A stretch of DNA of 64,000 bases, taken from contig NC_081413.1 of NCBI RefSeq assembly GCF_030272615.1, forward strand, positions 448,856,538-448,920,537, given 5' to 3'. The notes under the pieces were generated by a model that saw only the letters and a list, made by a program, of their open reading frames with translations, ran no database searches and was not told the DNA's origin. The number at the start of each line of letters is the position of its first letter. The stretch's first letter is position 1. The translations under genes were made by a program, and so were the position numbers. The DNA comes from Cryptomeria japonica (taxonomy: Eukaryota > Streptophyta > Pinopsida > Cupressales > Cupressaceae). Shown one piece after another: positions 43,853 through 56,641 of this stretch.

Positions 43853-44938
43853 ATGGCAACTAACTTTTTCAGGAAGGACAGTCTGAAACTTGATGGAACT
43901 AACTATGGTATATGGAAGATCAGAATGGAGACACATATGAATTGCACTGGAAAAGACATATGGGATGTTACATAGAATGTCTATGTTGGTCCTACACTGG
44001 TCAACCTAATCCACCTACATTGGGCAAGGATCAAGAGAATGATTGCAAAGCAAGAGACGCACATTAGAGCACCTTGTCAGATCAGCAAATCATGGGATTA
44101 TCAGACCAATCTACTACTAAAGCTATTTGGGATAAATTTGAAACATTGAATGAAGGAGATACCACTATCAAAATTGCAAAACTAGAATGCTTCCGGGTTA
44201 GTATGAAAATTTGAAAATAGAAGAAGATAAAAGATTTTTTTCTTTTATGGAAAGTGTTAATGAAATTGTTTTAGGAATACAATGTTGTGGAGGTTCCTTA
44301 AGTGAAGATGAGATTGTTTCTAAAGTTTGAAGATCTCTACCACCAGCATACAAAATGAAATTAACTACTATTAATGAGTCGAGAACAATGCCTAATACAT
44401 TAGTATCTAGATATACCTTGGTTGGAAAACTTTCAGCATTTGAGCTTGAGGAATTTGGTCTTGTTGCTACAATTAAGACAAATTTAGCCTTCAAAGCATC
44501 CTCATCTGCAACATCTTCATCATCAGCTGACAAATATGATTGGAAAGCACTTTATGCAAGAGAACTTGAAGATATCAGGAGGGAAAATGAAGAACTAGAA
44601 GAACATGAAGTACTATTCGCAAGGAAAATGCCTAAAGGTCCTATTGGAAGTAAGTATGAAGGTAAAGCACCATTTAAATGTTTTAACTACAATACAGTTG
44701 GTCATATGGCATCTAGATGTCCTGATAGACATGCAATATTGAGAGAAGAAGTTCAAAGAACATATAAGCCTAACCCTGAATATCAGAGATATAAATTTAA
44801 TAAAAATAGAGAGAAATCACGTTACTATGTTGATGAAGGAGTTACTGATGATTCTGATGAAGAACTGATAGACAATGGATGGCCTTTTGTTGCAATAACA
44901 AAAGATCAACTAACACCTACTGTTCCACCGGTAGAGCA
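43853..44938 (+). pseudogene. B1 Gag, broken
   Basis: ATG 43853 (MATNFFRKDSLKLDGTNYGI). Copia UBN2/retrotran_gag layout: NYGIWKIRMETHM near the start, then a damaged middle with stops (43973, around 44150, 44216, 44330), SLPPAYKMKLTTINE, a Ser-rich spacer, and the zinc knuckle CFNYNTVGHMASRC with its second Cys changed to Tyr. Open from 44355 to A4 at 44939, where codons PPVEH are cut. It continues into protease after A4. Unlike family A Gag it has one knuckle and no long N-terminal coiled coil. Confidence 0.88.
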
Positions 44939-45723
44939 TGTTGGCAAATGCACACTCTAATGAGAAATTGTAGGTGATTGAAGGTTTTGTCATTGATGGC
45001 AACCTTGCAATCATATGATACCGGCAAGACAAACATGCTGGCACTGACACCGATAGACTCTACACTGGCATACAAAACACCGACAATGAAAGGAAGGATA
45101 CCGACACCTTGGCCGACTTCAATTTTGTTTATAATGTATTTTTTAATTAATTGTAAAATCATTGTAAGCTGACATGGCGAGTTGTAATATGACTCATATA
45201 TGTATGACATCATTTTCTAATAGAAAATGTGTGAAATAGGATGCAAAATAAGCAGACCTAATATGTGAAATATTGGTTAAGGGTTTATGTTGTAGCAGAG
45301 CTTAAACCGATATTGAATTTGGCATAGCAGATGCTCATTTGAAGTAGTACAAGACATTGGATTAGTATAATCCATTTTTGTAAGTTAGCATGACTTCTTT
45401 TGTAATTGAGCAGTGAGCTCTAAGCACTTGGCCTTCCTGCATGTACAGGCCCCTATTGTAAAAGTAATATTTCCTTATTGGCCAGTAAGCGAATATTGTG
45501 GGTCACAAATCCCACCAAGGTTTTTCCCACACTGGGTTTCCTCGTTAAATTACTATGTTATGGTGTGCTTCTTATGTGGTTGTTATTACTCTTGTTTACT
45601 GTATTATTTCTGGTTTACCGGTACATAGTTTTAATATTCTTTTCATGTTTTAAGTCAAGTAAATCTATATACTAGTTAGATACTGATTCACCCCCCCTCT
45701 CAGTATCTTTGGGAATCCTAACA
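44939..45723 (+). repeat. 5' LTR of A4
   Basis: 785 bp; TGTTGGCAAATGCACACTC ... GGGAATCCTAACA. Confidence 0.94.
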
Positions 45724-45741
45724 ATTGGTATCAGAGCTTGG
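45724..45741 (+). promoter_or_regulatory. Primer-binding site of A4
   Basis: ATTGGTATCAGAGCTTGG after the LTR; initiator tRNA-Met complement. Confidence 0.93.
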
Positions 45742-45794
45742 TCCTCTATTTTCAGAAGCCTAATAGCTTGAGGAAGATCTTGTCACTGACAGAG

Positions 45795-46906
45795 ATGGAA
45801 AACTTGAGAAAGCAATTGGAAACAACTCTTACAGACTATGATGCAAAAAAGGTGAAGAACATCAAACTTGAAGATGATCTAAAAGCTTCTTAGGATATTA
45901 TTCAAGCGCTTCAAGAAAAGTTTACTATTGCAAGAAACAAGAGGAGAGAACTTTGTGAAAAGATGCAAAATGAGGAAAATGAAAAGGAAACTCTTAATGA
46001 TCTAGTAAACAAGCTAAGACAAGAAATCAGTACAACAAAAAATGAGATGCAGGACATAACTATGAGATTTTGTAAAGAAATTGAAGACAGAAAGAAAAAT
46101 GAAGAAGACTTGGTTAGAAGACTAAATGATGCTGGAAATGAAAACACAAGACTCAACCATGAAAATGATATGTTGAAGACAAATCTAATGCACACACAAA
46201 ATGACAGAACTGAACTCATAAGACAGAAAGGAATCTTGGAGAATGAACTGACTGCTGCAAATCAACACAAGGAGAAATTCAAGAAAAGTTCAGAAGAACT
46301 TGGTGACATGCTGAAGAATCAGAAACCTAATGGTGATACAAATGGCCTTGGCTTTGAAACTGGTGAAAGCTCTAGTACTACAAACAATCATGATCATAGA
46401 AAACTGGTAAGACAACCTACTGCTTATAAATTTGATGGCAAATGCTTTAACCATAACAAGTATGGTCATAGAGCAAATCAGTGTAGATCTAGAAATTATC
46501 AAAACACTAATACACCCACCAGTCAATGTTATAAATGCAACAAAGTTGGTCATAATTTAGAAAACTATAGAATGAATGTAAGATGTTATATTTATGGAAG
46601 ATTTGGACACTTATCTAATCAATGCAGAACACATACTGGCATAGGATATGGGAAAGCTATTCAAAAGAACAATGTGACTTGTTATGCCTATAACAAAATT
46701 GGACATATTGCAAAATTTTGTAGAAGTAAGGCATCACCGACAAATAACAAAGGTCCTAGTTTGAAAGGTAAAGAAAAGGTTGAAAAGGTAAAGAAAGAAT
46801 TCTCAAAATAATGGATCAGAAAGTTAGATCAGAATATTAATGGGCATACTCCTCCATCGGCAGAACAGAGTAACACTCCATCGGCAGGAGAATCTTCATC
46901 TAACTG
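45795..46906 (+). pseudogene. A4 Gag, nearly open, knuckle cysteines lost
   Basis: ATG 45795 (MENLRKQLETTL) to the stop at 46906 (ESSSN). Only two stops: TAG at about 45892 and TAA at 46809. Coiled coil as in A3. The four knuckles have each lost a ligand: CFNHNKYGHRANQC, CYKCNKVGHNLENY, CYIYGRFGHLSNQC and CYAYNKIGHIAKFC. Most of these are Cys-to-Tyr, a G-to-A change. Not functional as an RNA-binding Gag. Confidence 0.87.
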
Positions 46907-47213
46907 AAGCAAATATTTTGGGGGTTTAGCAACAAAATGAAAAACATGCTATTATTCCCTCAGTTGATGGTAAGAAGTTTAAATTACTTCTATACCGGCA
47001 GATGAGTTAAGTTATGACTTAACTGGTGAGCATTAAATGTGGTAGTTGGAGAAAATAACATTATAAAGCAAGTGTTTTGGCTTTCTTTTTTCATTCACCG
47101 AGCATTCAAATCTTTGAGAGTGCAAAAATTCCTGAGCGAAGGCATTCTAAGTGAAGAAGTGAAGCAATCCATCAAATCATTCATCCTTATGGAAGATTGA
47201 GGTATTTATAGCT
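46907..47213 (+). promoter_or_regulatory. A4 gag-ORF2 spacer with candidate internal promoter
   Basis: No gene. GCATTAAATGTGGTAGTTG at 47030-47048 and TATAAAGC at 47062-47069, 145 bp before the ORF2 ATG. Confidence 0.6.
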
Positions 47214-47326
47214 ATGACATCTTCATCCACTCCTGAATTTATTACAAATCCTATTGTTGTTGAGGGTATTAAGTGCCCTAGACCGGTATTCCAGCTAGTT
47301 CCCAAAATTGCAAAGAAAGATGATAG
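47214..47326 (+). pseudogene. A4 ORF2, first 38 codons
   Basis: ATG 47214, MTSSSTPEFITNPIVVEG, then CPRPVFQLVPKIAKKDD, cut by insertion D after GATAG (47322-47326). The rest is at 53355 onwards. Confidence 0.9.
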
Positions 47327-48797
47327 TGTTATCACTGTTTAAAATTGGGTTTTTCTTTTCCCATGATTGGCTATGGTTTTTGAATTTTTTGAATAGGGTG
47401 TAATTCCAAGTGCTTCAGCTTTGTTCTAGACCTTAAGGGTTCAAGGGTTTTTGATTTTTAGATCCTATCTTATTTGTTTTAAACCCTCTGGTTTCTAATC
47501 TGTCGTTACTTTATTCACTTAAGTTATGGGTCGTGGGGTCGTAGGAAGTGTCCCCCCTTGTTATTTGCCTAGGCGGTTACGTTGATAATTTGAAAAAATT
47601 TATGCCTTGTATGCTTTTCTTCTAAAGTTGTCGGGCCCAGTAACTAATGCACATCTCGCGGATGGATCTACGGCTCATGCTATTTCGCTAGGCGAAGCTG
47701 TGCGTAGTTTATACCCCACGAAATAGCGAAAACCACATGGCATGCCACATAGATGATCCAGCTGGTTGTTAGCAGCAAGTAAAATGGTGGCACGTGGCAC
47801 AAATCACAACAGTCAGCAGATCTGGGTTAAAGGTTAAATGACGGGTCCCAGAGGTGAGTCAGACCACAGGTGGATATGACCTGGCGAGTACAGCTATTAA
47901 CAGTACCTGGAGCCATGTGGTTTCCTTTTGGTGAATGATAGAGCGACAAATCAGCACCGCAGATGACTGGATGCTAGGTGTTCGTGACGAGTCAGCGGGC
48001 CCACCATTCCTGAGAGCCTTTTCAAAGGATTAAATGTCGATCAACTTCAGAGATGATCCGATGGTCGGCGCTATTTTGCAAGGGTAAGATGCTCACTCTT
48101 TACGCTCGCGAAATAGCGAGAATGAACGAGAACCATCCACGTGTCATGATGATGACGTGGTCTAAGAAAAAATGTGGGCCCGCCAAGGTGGAAATGTCGG
48201 TATAAAAGGAAAGACACGCGGCCAGTATAAAGTGGAATGCAAAGGGAATTTCAAGGCCAATGGTTCGATGCCACGTGGTATTATGCAACCAATAAAAAAG
48301 CGGGACCTAGAAAAAGGCCAAAGCCGTCAGTTAATCTAATGCTCGATCAAGTTTTTTTTGATCGAACGGTTGGCGCTATTTCACAGGACTAAGCTGCCCG
48401 ATGGTTATGCTTCGTGAAGTTGCGAAAGAACAAAATGGAACACTTGCAAGAATGTTATGACCCATTGGAGCGAAAAATACGAATTCTCATATGAATTCAA
48501 TTTCGAAGGGATGGCCGGAGCATGCGGAATCAATGTCACAGTTAAGGCCCTGAGTACAAATATTTGATTTCCTAACTACCAAGTGAAGATATCTTTTAAA
48601 AGATTTTGTAGAAGAGCAGACGCAGAGTTATCTTTTTCAGATACAGAGCAAATCGTTTTAGTTGCAGAGCAATTTCCTTCAAACAAAAATCAGGTTCTCT
48701 TATATTTTGTAGCAATTCTTGTGTGGTGTTCTAAGTAAGATAATTCTTCTATTGCAGGATTGTTTTAGAGTAATATTCATTTTCTTGCATCTTCAAA
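47327..48797 (+). promoter_or_regulatory. D 5' region with hairpin motifs and TATA box
   Basis: No gene in about 1.47 kb. Bases 47560-48500 are more GC-rich than the surroundings. Three related inverted motifs occur (47679-47730, 48069-48120, 48373-48427), each of the form GCTATTTCGC...GCGAAATAGC. TATAAAAG lies at 48201-48208. A leader follows; GTAAG at about 48738 and TTGCAG before 48760 look like a small 5' intron. Confidence 0.55.
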
Positions 48798-51700
48798 ATG
48801 GCTCCTAAAAGGGAATTTTCCGGCAAGGTTAATTATTTGGAAAGAAGTGTATGTGATGATTTCTTAGAACAGTTGACGTTGTCAACCAATCAGGCATCAA
48901 AGGCCAAAGAGTTAGTGCCCAGGGCTCCCCGTCTGAAGATAGGAGAAGGATTGTATGACAAGGGTAATTGGCTGAGAGACCCACAGGTGGGACTGTCCGA
49001 GTTGGGGTTGTTTAAAGTCGGATTTGGAATGAGAAATTCTCCTGCCCCTGAAAATAGTATCTGGGAACTAGATGTTGGGAAATTGGTAGTCCCAGGGGTA
49101 TTCATGGATACAGACCTGCTAACCCAAATGGCATTGAATTATGATCCAGTCACAAGATGCATCCGGGATGTAAATGGGAAAACCCTTGTGGAAATTAATG
49201 CTGAAGAATTAAGGACAACATTTGGGCTTAATGAGTTCACAAACTTCCTGGAACCCATAAATTTCACATCATTAGCCCAAGTTTACAGTGCATAGAGAAG
49301 TCATCTCAGGAATGGGCCTCTCAAGGAGCTTTTTGTGAAAATAGGAGGGTTAGCAGTTGTAGGACCCAATACACAAGAGCCCTTCTCATTGAGTATGTTT
49401 ACCTTGAGGGCTAAAGGAATGTATTGGGCACTTTGTCAAGTCCTAGGAGAAGATGCTGAAGCAAATATGCCAAATCATTACTTGCTAATGATTGCCTAGA
49501 TTTTGAATCCTTCTCTTGCTGTCACATTTGATTATGCTTCCTTCATCGTCGATGTTGTCCATGGAGGCTTGATAGGAATAAAGAATGGAAAGGTGGACAG
49601 ATCTTTCGGATGGTATTCACTCTTAATGCACCTTTTTCTCTTCAAAGGTGGTGATTATTTTTCCAGTGGACTAGACCTGGTTAAGGAAAAGGAAGGAGAA
49701 AAAATGCTAGTACAATTATGGAGTACTGTGTTGTCATGGGACAGAGAGGATGCTAGTTTTTTGAAGTTTGACAAATATTTTGCATCCAAAATAAGAACTC
49801 TCTTATGCTCTGATAACCCAAGAGTCCCCAAGGTTCTTTTGGAATTCATAAGGCCTAAAGAATTCGTAGAGAACATCAAGATTGTTCATAACTGGGGCGA
49901 CATTTATTTATATCCCGTCTCCACAGTTTTCAGAGTTTTTGGTTTCAGGGGTACTCCATTTTTGTTACCTTACCAGGTCCCTCTCAAAGTGGGAATAGCG
50001 GAGATCCTTAGGCAAATTGGTGGCTTACAAGAGGCAGAGTTAATAGGCGGAGGCAAAGGGACTATTTTCCCTGCAGCTACCATAGCCCACCAATTCATAA
50101 TAACAAAGGGAGGCAAGAATTGTTTTGAGGATTTCCTCAAACCTTACCATTTATCTACTGTAGTGTCCAGGTGTGCTGATCCAGAGGACTTCTTCAATGG
50201 TGTGTTCAGGAAGAAGGTAGCATGCAGAGGTAGGCCTCATCAATTCCAATTTCCTGAAGACCTCATCAGAAATGAATTTGATTTAGATGAGCAGGAATTA
50301 AGGAAAGAAAAGTGGGTGGCTTACAAGAAAGCCTTAGATTTTGTGCATCAATTTGATGCTAGCTATGACCCATTGTCTAGCTTCTTGCCATTGGAAGAAA
50401 AAATAAAGTTTTTGATTGTTTTCTTTGAAGATGTAATGCAAACACTAAAGGAGAAGAGGGAAGCTTTGATTAAAAGCAACCCTGAAAAGGCCAGAGTGAT
50501 CCTAAGCAGGTCAACTTCTAGCAAGCCAATTCCTCCTGGTGATTACACATTGCATAAGAAATCAGGTTACAGTGTGTTGGTGCCTACAACAAGGGAGCCC
50601 TCTACATCCAAAGGGAAGAGGAAGATACAAGATGTCATTGACATCCAAGACAACCCAAAAAGGCAAAGGGCGGGGAAGGAAGTGCAATCAGATACACCCT
50701 TGTATTCCCCATCCCAATCCCCTATCCATATAGGAGATGAACAAGCAGCGGCTGAACACCTCTTGCAGTTGGGAAGCTTAGGGGAAATTGCATACACTTA
50801 TGATGAAGTGGAGGAAGGGATGCCAGAAGAGCCCATTGATGCTGAAATGGATATTACCTCCACTGAACTCAAAGGCCAAGAATGGGATCCAGAGATAAAA
50901 AAGGCAAGTAGTGCCTTTTTAGCTGATGACAACTTTGTCACATCGGAAGCATTTATGCAATTCATTTGGAAACAACATATAGATAGATATAATGCTAGAT
51001 GTGAGACAAGAAAGGCTAAGCAGTCTAATAAAGATCCAGCTTCAGTGGAGGAAGAAATAAAATAGGAGATGATGGAAGAATTCAAAACCATCACTCCTGA
51101 GCAGGGAAGAGATTTAGTAGCACAAGTTGGAGTGCTTATCTTACCAGAGTGGTATATTGTTGATGCCTTGGTGCTAGATGCAGTAAGGAAAGAGACCAAA
51201 CCCATGGAAGGGGTTACCTTCAATAAGGATAATGCTGCACTAGTCATGTGGTCTCTCAAGAGAAATGAGAGCAAGAAAGGCAAAGACACCCCTGGGTCAA
51301 GTTACCTTGGTGGAATGACAGTAAAAAGAGTGCAGAGTACAGGGGTAGTAGAGGCTGCAAGTACTATGTTAGAAACTGCAAAATTCAGTGTTGCAGTGGC
51401 GGAGAAGGAAGCCAAAGAAAAGGAGGCCCTCCAAATTAAGTTGGAAACAGTTTTAAAGGCCTATAATAGCACCAAGGAGGAGGTAAGAGGCAAAGATAGC
51501 ATCATTGCCAAGTTGCAGAGCCAATTGATGGGATAGCACCAACAAGGTGAGTCTTCAACATTGATGATTTCCTCTTCTCCTGCAAGACCTCCGCCTACTA
51601 GCCCTATTATTGAATTTCCACCATCTCCAGCACCCTCCACCTCTCAGATGATTGAGATCACACCCCAAGAACTAGAAAACCTGAAGCAGGCTCAGGTCTT

Positions 51701-52401
51701 GTATGCAGGGAAATATGAGGAGAAAGTAAGGGCCACAATCTCCAGTTTTGCAGAGACAATAAATGCCTCATTGCTCTACAACAATGTGGAAAAGATTATG
51801 GAGATATGGAATGAGCTGAGAAGAGATAAGGCAATTTTGACACCCATTTTTGACAGATGGAGACCTAGGGAGCAAGATCTAGAGTTCATGTGTGTATCCT
51901 GTGATGAAGCAAGAGCTAATCCCATTATCAAATCCACTTCTGATGTCGCTAAGGTCTTAATGCAATTGGAAACAGAGGTGGATAATGTGGATAGAAGAGT
52001 TAAATTGCTTAAGAAGGAATACACTGATTAAGTTTGTGAGTTGCTCCCAGGAGTTTTTGATAATCCGGATCAGTTAAAAGACAAGCAGATATGGCTTAAG
52101 GAAATAGAAGCCAAATTGTCAGCAAGAGTCAAAGGAATCATTGATCTTGATGATACTTCTTTCTTTGTCGTGACAATACAAGAGATAGAAAAAATTAAGT
52201 CACATTATGGTTTTCTTATATTCAGAAGTCAACAAACTGAGGAATTCTTGGAAAAGGTTGACTAAAAATAAAGATGATGTGATTAATTTTTCATGGCCGA
52301 CAGAAGAAATATATAGTGAGTGGGCAACTAAATATGCCACCCAGGATCCGGAACAGTTGGAGAGCACCCCTGAAAAGACAGAAGAGGTTGCAACAGAATA
52401 A
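48798..52401 (+). pseudogene. D large frame, about 1200 codons, unknown function
   Basis: ATG 48798 (MAPKREFSGKVNYLERSV), in good plant start context (AAAATGGC). One frame to about 52260 with stops at 49293, 49497, 51063, 51534 and 52029, then a frameshift to 52401. Residues 1-460: SIWELDVGKLVVPGVFMDTD, GLNEFTNFLEP, SFIVDVVHGGLIGIKNGK, SFGWYSLLMHLFLFKGGDYF, PFLLPYQVPLKVGIAEIL. Middle: disordered with a basic patch (SKGKRKIQ, NPKRQRAGK). End: helical and coiled coil (AEKEAKEKEALQIKLE). No pol, Gag knuckle or transposase motif. The order globular part, basic patch, helical tail is like family A and C ORF2; distant kinship is a guess. Confidence 0.6.
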
Positions 52402-53354
52402 CAGGTTGACATAACTGCAGAGGCTGAAAAGTGCTTGTAACTATTTTTACGAAAAGCTTGTAACTTCTTTATTTTGTAACAAACTCTCCTCAAAAAGTCT
52501 AAAGCTTTGTGCATCCATGTGGATACTAGGACTATAGGAAAAATCATCACAAAATTTTGTAAGAAAACGCTGCAGAAATTTATTTGAGCTTTTCTAAGTC
52601 TAATGGAGAATCAGAATTTATTGTAATACTCTTTGAACTGAATATCAATATACAGGCCATCGGTTTTGAGAAAAACTATGTGTTGTCTTCAAGTTTGTTC
52701 ATGAATTTATTTACTGTTTTCATTCTGAATAATCCAGGGTTATTCTGTTTGAATGGAATTGCAAAGCAATTTTAGTATAAGTCATTATTAGCTTTTCTCT
52801 TTAGGAGGGAAATTAAATACGCGAGATCACTCATACCAGTAATTTCTTTGGGAGGAACTTAGAATTTTGAGGACCATAGCTTAGTTTGGAATGATTGGAT
52901 TCTTGTATGTGTCAAGCATATATAAGGATTAATAAAAAACCAAGCTGACGGGAAGTATAAAGATGTGTTGTTTAAGGAGTTTATTTGAAGTTTAGATGAC
53001 TCTGTGACCTTGGATAAGGCACTAGTATTAATTGAAGTTGTTTATTGCATTCTTTGTTGATCAAAATGCTGAGATTAAGTACAATTTCTATCCTTTGTTT
53101 TCAGTTGATTTCAAGGTGAATAAATCCACTGGTTTTCTGGACTGGTTTGTTGTGGGTTTATGTTCGAAAGTGTGAATTTAATTCACAAAGGTATACCCAC
53201 CTGGGCTCCGAGGAAGCCCGAAGTGTAGAAGGTCTATCCAAACCTTGTCATATGTTGCCTTGAAAATTTTCTTATCTTTGATATCTCTTCTGTACCAAAC
53301 TTTAAACCATATTAATTTGAGGATGTTAAAGGGAGTTAGATTTTGAAGACAATA
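52402..53354 (+). other. D 3' region
   Basis: No gene and no polypurine tract against the right end. A short perfect palindrome lies at about 53173-53188 (GTGAATTTAATTCAC), and CTGGGCTCC-GAGGAAGCCC near 53202-53221 is hairpin-like. No repeat of the 5' end was found. Confidence 0.4.
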
Positions 53355-56300
53355 GATAGCATAGGTGCATTTTCTCAAATCCCTAAAGGAGTAGTATATG
53401 TTGAAGAACTAGGATGTATGTACATTGTCATATTGAGGAATTAGGTGATGATGAGATTAAGAACAAGTTTAAAACCTGAACATGAGGTAGTAGAAACCCT
53501 AGGTTTCATTGAAATTCTTAGTATCTCGAATTTTCCCAAGGATATCATAAGGATTGTGTTAAGCAGAGTACATGGTGAATTTTTCTGGTTGGACTCAATT
53601 CATAAAATTACAAAAGAAGTAGTAAAAGTTGTAATAGGGTTACCCTCCACCAGTAACAGACTGGACAAAACAAAGAAAGTTTCAAATGACATAGTGATAA
53701 ACCTAACTGGTGCAACATTTGATAAAAGATCTTTAAGGGTAAATGATGTGAAGGATATAAATGTCAAATTTATCAGTATGATCTTAGGTTATAAGGCTAC
53801 ACATGCAAATAGGTTAAACTCAGTTTTTAGCCTATGTATCAAAAGTGCCTATGATATGGTCAATGATAATGCAAGGATAGATATATGTGAATGGCTTAAA
53901 GATGAGTTGATAGACAATTTGGGTAAGATCAAAGGAGATAAGAAAGGAACATTCAGATTTGGAAATTTAATTGTTTGTTTGATGTTGTACATAACCAAAC
54001 AAGTACCTGATATTAGTGCTAGAGATTTTGGTTTTGACATACCGGTAGGAAAACAACTATCAGATCTATTAAATAATATGGGAGAGAATTGAGAGAAAAA
54101 CATAAATGAGTATTTTCAAGCATTGAAGGCTCAAATGAATACTAGAGTAAGACTATCATAAGCTATTGTGGATAAGTATCAAAAGAAAATCTATTTTGTG
54201 ATCAAGAAAGATGAAATTTGGATGGAAGCAGTTGTCCCTAGAACCATTTGGGTAACTGAAATGGGCTATGAAATAGATGACAACATCATAGAAACATATG
54301 CAAAAGCCCTCCTTGAAGCTCCAAAGGAACCAGAAGAGGAAGTTTTTGGAAATGCTGAAATAATAGAGAGTACTATTCAATCTAGAAAAAGGGTTAAGAA
54401 GGTTGAAGCAACCATAAGGAAAGGAACCCGATAGGCAAAGGCAATCAAGGAAGATTTTCTGAGACAAACTAGTATAAGTGAAAGTGAGTTGGAAGCACCT
54501 CAACCAGAAACTCATCTTTCACCGGTTGGAACTTCTTCTAAGAGTGATATACCGACAATATTTAAAAGGGTTGAAAGGAAAAGAAAACCCTCACCGGTAC
54601 CTTCTCCTACACCTAAAAGGACAAGACAAAAGCAACAGGTAGTAAGGCCTCTAATGAAGAAAATGACTCCTAAGAAGAAGAAGGTGAAACAAGATATTGC
54701 TCCAATAGACAAACTTCTTAGCAAAATTACAGAGGATGGTAAGCTGAAGAACATAAACAAAGTATACAACAAACTATCAGCTGATGACAAGGAACGCATA
54801 GAGAATAGTGTAATTCTACACTTAGATATATATATAATAAACTTTTGATGCAAACTGTTGATGAAATTCCAAATGACTTGTATAGGAGATTAGAAGCCAG
54901 AAGGTTAGCTATTTTTGAACTGGACAAAAAGATTAAGATTGAAAAATTACTGGCAGTGCATCCAGTTAACTCACCTGATGAAATAGACAAATTAATCAGT
55001 GAGGCTAACTGGACAGTGTTTTCTACTACTCACCAGCATGTAGCATTAATGGCAGGAAGAGTAAATGAAGTATCTGAGGAAACAATAGATGGATGGGATA
55101 TATTCTTTATGGAAAAAGAAAAAGTGGAAGAATTACTTAGGCCTAAAACTATCAAAGTATATCAAAAGGACAGAGATAAGGGGAAAGGTAAGGTAGGTGG
55201 ACCACCAAGCCTGAAAATAACTGACAATGTGCCCCCACCTCTTTCGGATACTCCACCGGTAGATACTACTAACAGATAACCGGCCACAGAAAGTATGAAG
55301 ACTCTGGTAGAAGATACAAATCCTCAATCAGAAATTTTGTATACAGTAAATGTAGACACTCAGGAAGTTAATGTTCTGGTTGACAGAGAAACCATTGAAG
55401 ATAAGGTGAAAAATGTGACTACTAAGTCACCTGCTGCAGAGGTTGAGATAAACATAGAAAAACCTTCATATGCAGAGCAACCAACAAAGGATACCACTAA
55501 GGAACCAATAGATACAACACATAACCCATCTAAAGAACTGACAAAAGAGATTTATGAGGTAAAAATATAAATTACATCTGAGAAACTGGTAGTTAAAAGC
55601 TCAGACAAACCCTCTAAGACACAGATAGAGAAACCAAAACTGGTACAGGTTGAAGCATAGGTTCAGACAGAGACAGTACCACTGGCCCAAACTGAAAAGC
55701 ATAAACCTTTGTTTGTAGAAATACAAACACATATAGACCTACCAGAGGTCGAATCAAGCAAGGTGATTACCACAACCGGTAGCATGGCTATTGTAAAGAT
55801 TGTTGGACAAACATCTGGTATAGCTATGGCAGAATTCAGACCTACAAGTGTAATAGAGGTCCTATTAGATTCAATAAAGAAGATCATGAAATGCAATGCA
55901 AAAGCCTTTAAGGCTATTGATGATACAATACCAATTCTTAAATTGATTGCACCAAAGTGCACAGTTGATAATAAAGATTCTTTAGGTCAACTAGAAACAT
56001 TGTCTAAGTTCATCACTGGTAACCTATTGACTATAGATCAAATAAATGAGGATACATTTAAGGAAAGAATGATAAAAGAAAAAGAGAAATTCATTGAGGA
56101 TATTGTGAAGAAGAAAAAGGAAGAAATGTCTACCCTTTTACTGGAACTTGGAGAAATAATTTATGACTTCAAGAAACTGTACAGGGACACTTGCAAAATG
56201 AATGTATTAATAGAGGATCTTGACAAGGAGATCAGCAAAGCACAAGAGAAGATAAACAATATTACTGACAATATGATAGGAGCATCAGATTCATTTTTGG

Positions 56301-56641
56301 AGTTAGAGAAGAAAATTGAAGAGCAAGAAGAGAAAATCAAGAAACTAGAGAATGACAAACAGGGAATAAAGGTTAAAGCAAAGGACTTGAAATGCAGACT
56401 TAGTCCAAGACTAGAATACCTTACTTCCTTAAGAAAAGAAATATCTAAGGCTCTGGTTCCTGGACTGAAGACATCAGAAGAGAAAATGCACATACTCACC
56501 GGCACAGTACAAAGAACACAATAGGCAATAAAAGATAGCAAGATATTCAACAATGGTATAAATTTAATCTTAATAGATAAATTTTAGATTGTAACCCACT
56601 GGTTACAAGAATCTAGGCAGGACTCCACTAACACTGAATGA
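53355..56641 (+). pseudogene. A4 ORF2, remainder
   Basis: Resumes with DSIGAFSQIPKGVVYVEE, then a short deletion and frameshift near 53405-53460, and continues with LSRVHGEFFWLDSIHKIT, VVKVVIGLPSTSNRLDKTKK, LGYKATHANRLNS, CEWLKDELIDNLGKIKGD, RDFGFDIPVGKQL. TGA lies at 54092, a stop near 54160 and TAG at 54434. The basic patch is KRVERKRKPS, TRQKQQVVRPL, PKKKKVKQD. A frameshift falls near 54845, stops at 55279 and 55570. Then EIQTHIDLPE and a coiled-coil C-terminus with an expanded E/K segment (LEKKIEEQEEKIKKLENDK). The last codons are altered, so the stop is 18 codons or so later than in A2. Confidence 0.85.

Larger units (their letters stand above)
47327..53354 (+). mobile_element. Insertion D, 6.0 kb, class unresolved, one large frame
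   Basis: Inserted in A4 ORF2. GATAG at 47322-47326 and 53355-53359 is the likely 5-bp duplication, and ORF2 codons continue directly after it. It starts TGTTATCACTG and ends GAAGACAATA. I could not find direct repeats between its ends (no LTRs), convincing terminal inverted repeats or a poly(A) tail. It holds a GC-rich promoter-like 5' region with three hairpin motifs, a 1200-codon frame and a 950-bp 3' region. Possibly an LTR element that lost its LTRs, or another type of carrier. Confidence 0.7.

Noticed and set aside
48890-49105. Antisense frames within the D large frame (also 49655, 50567, 50798)
   Set aside because: Shadow frames on the strand opposite a 1200-codon frame.
47327-53354. 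Terminal inverted repeats for D (TGTTATCACTG... against TATTGTCTTC...)
   Set aside because: Only scattered matches; not better than chance by eye, so no DNA-transposon class was assigned.
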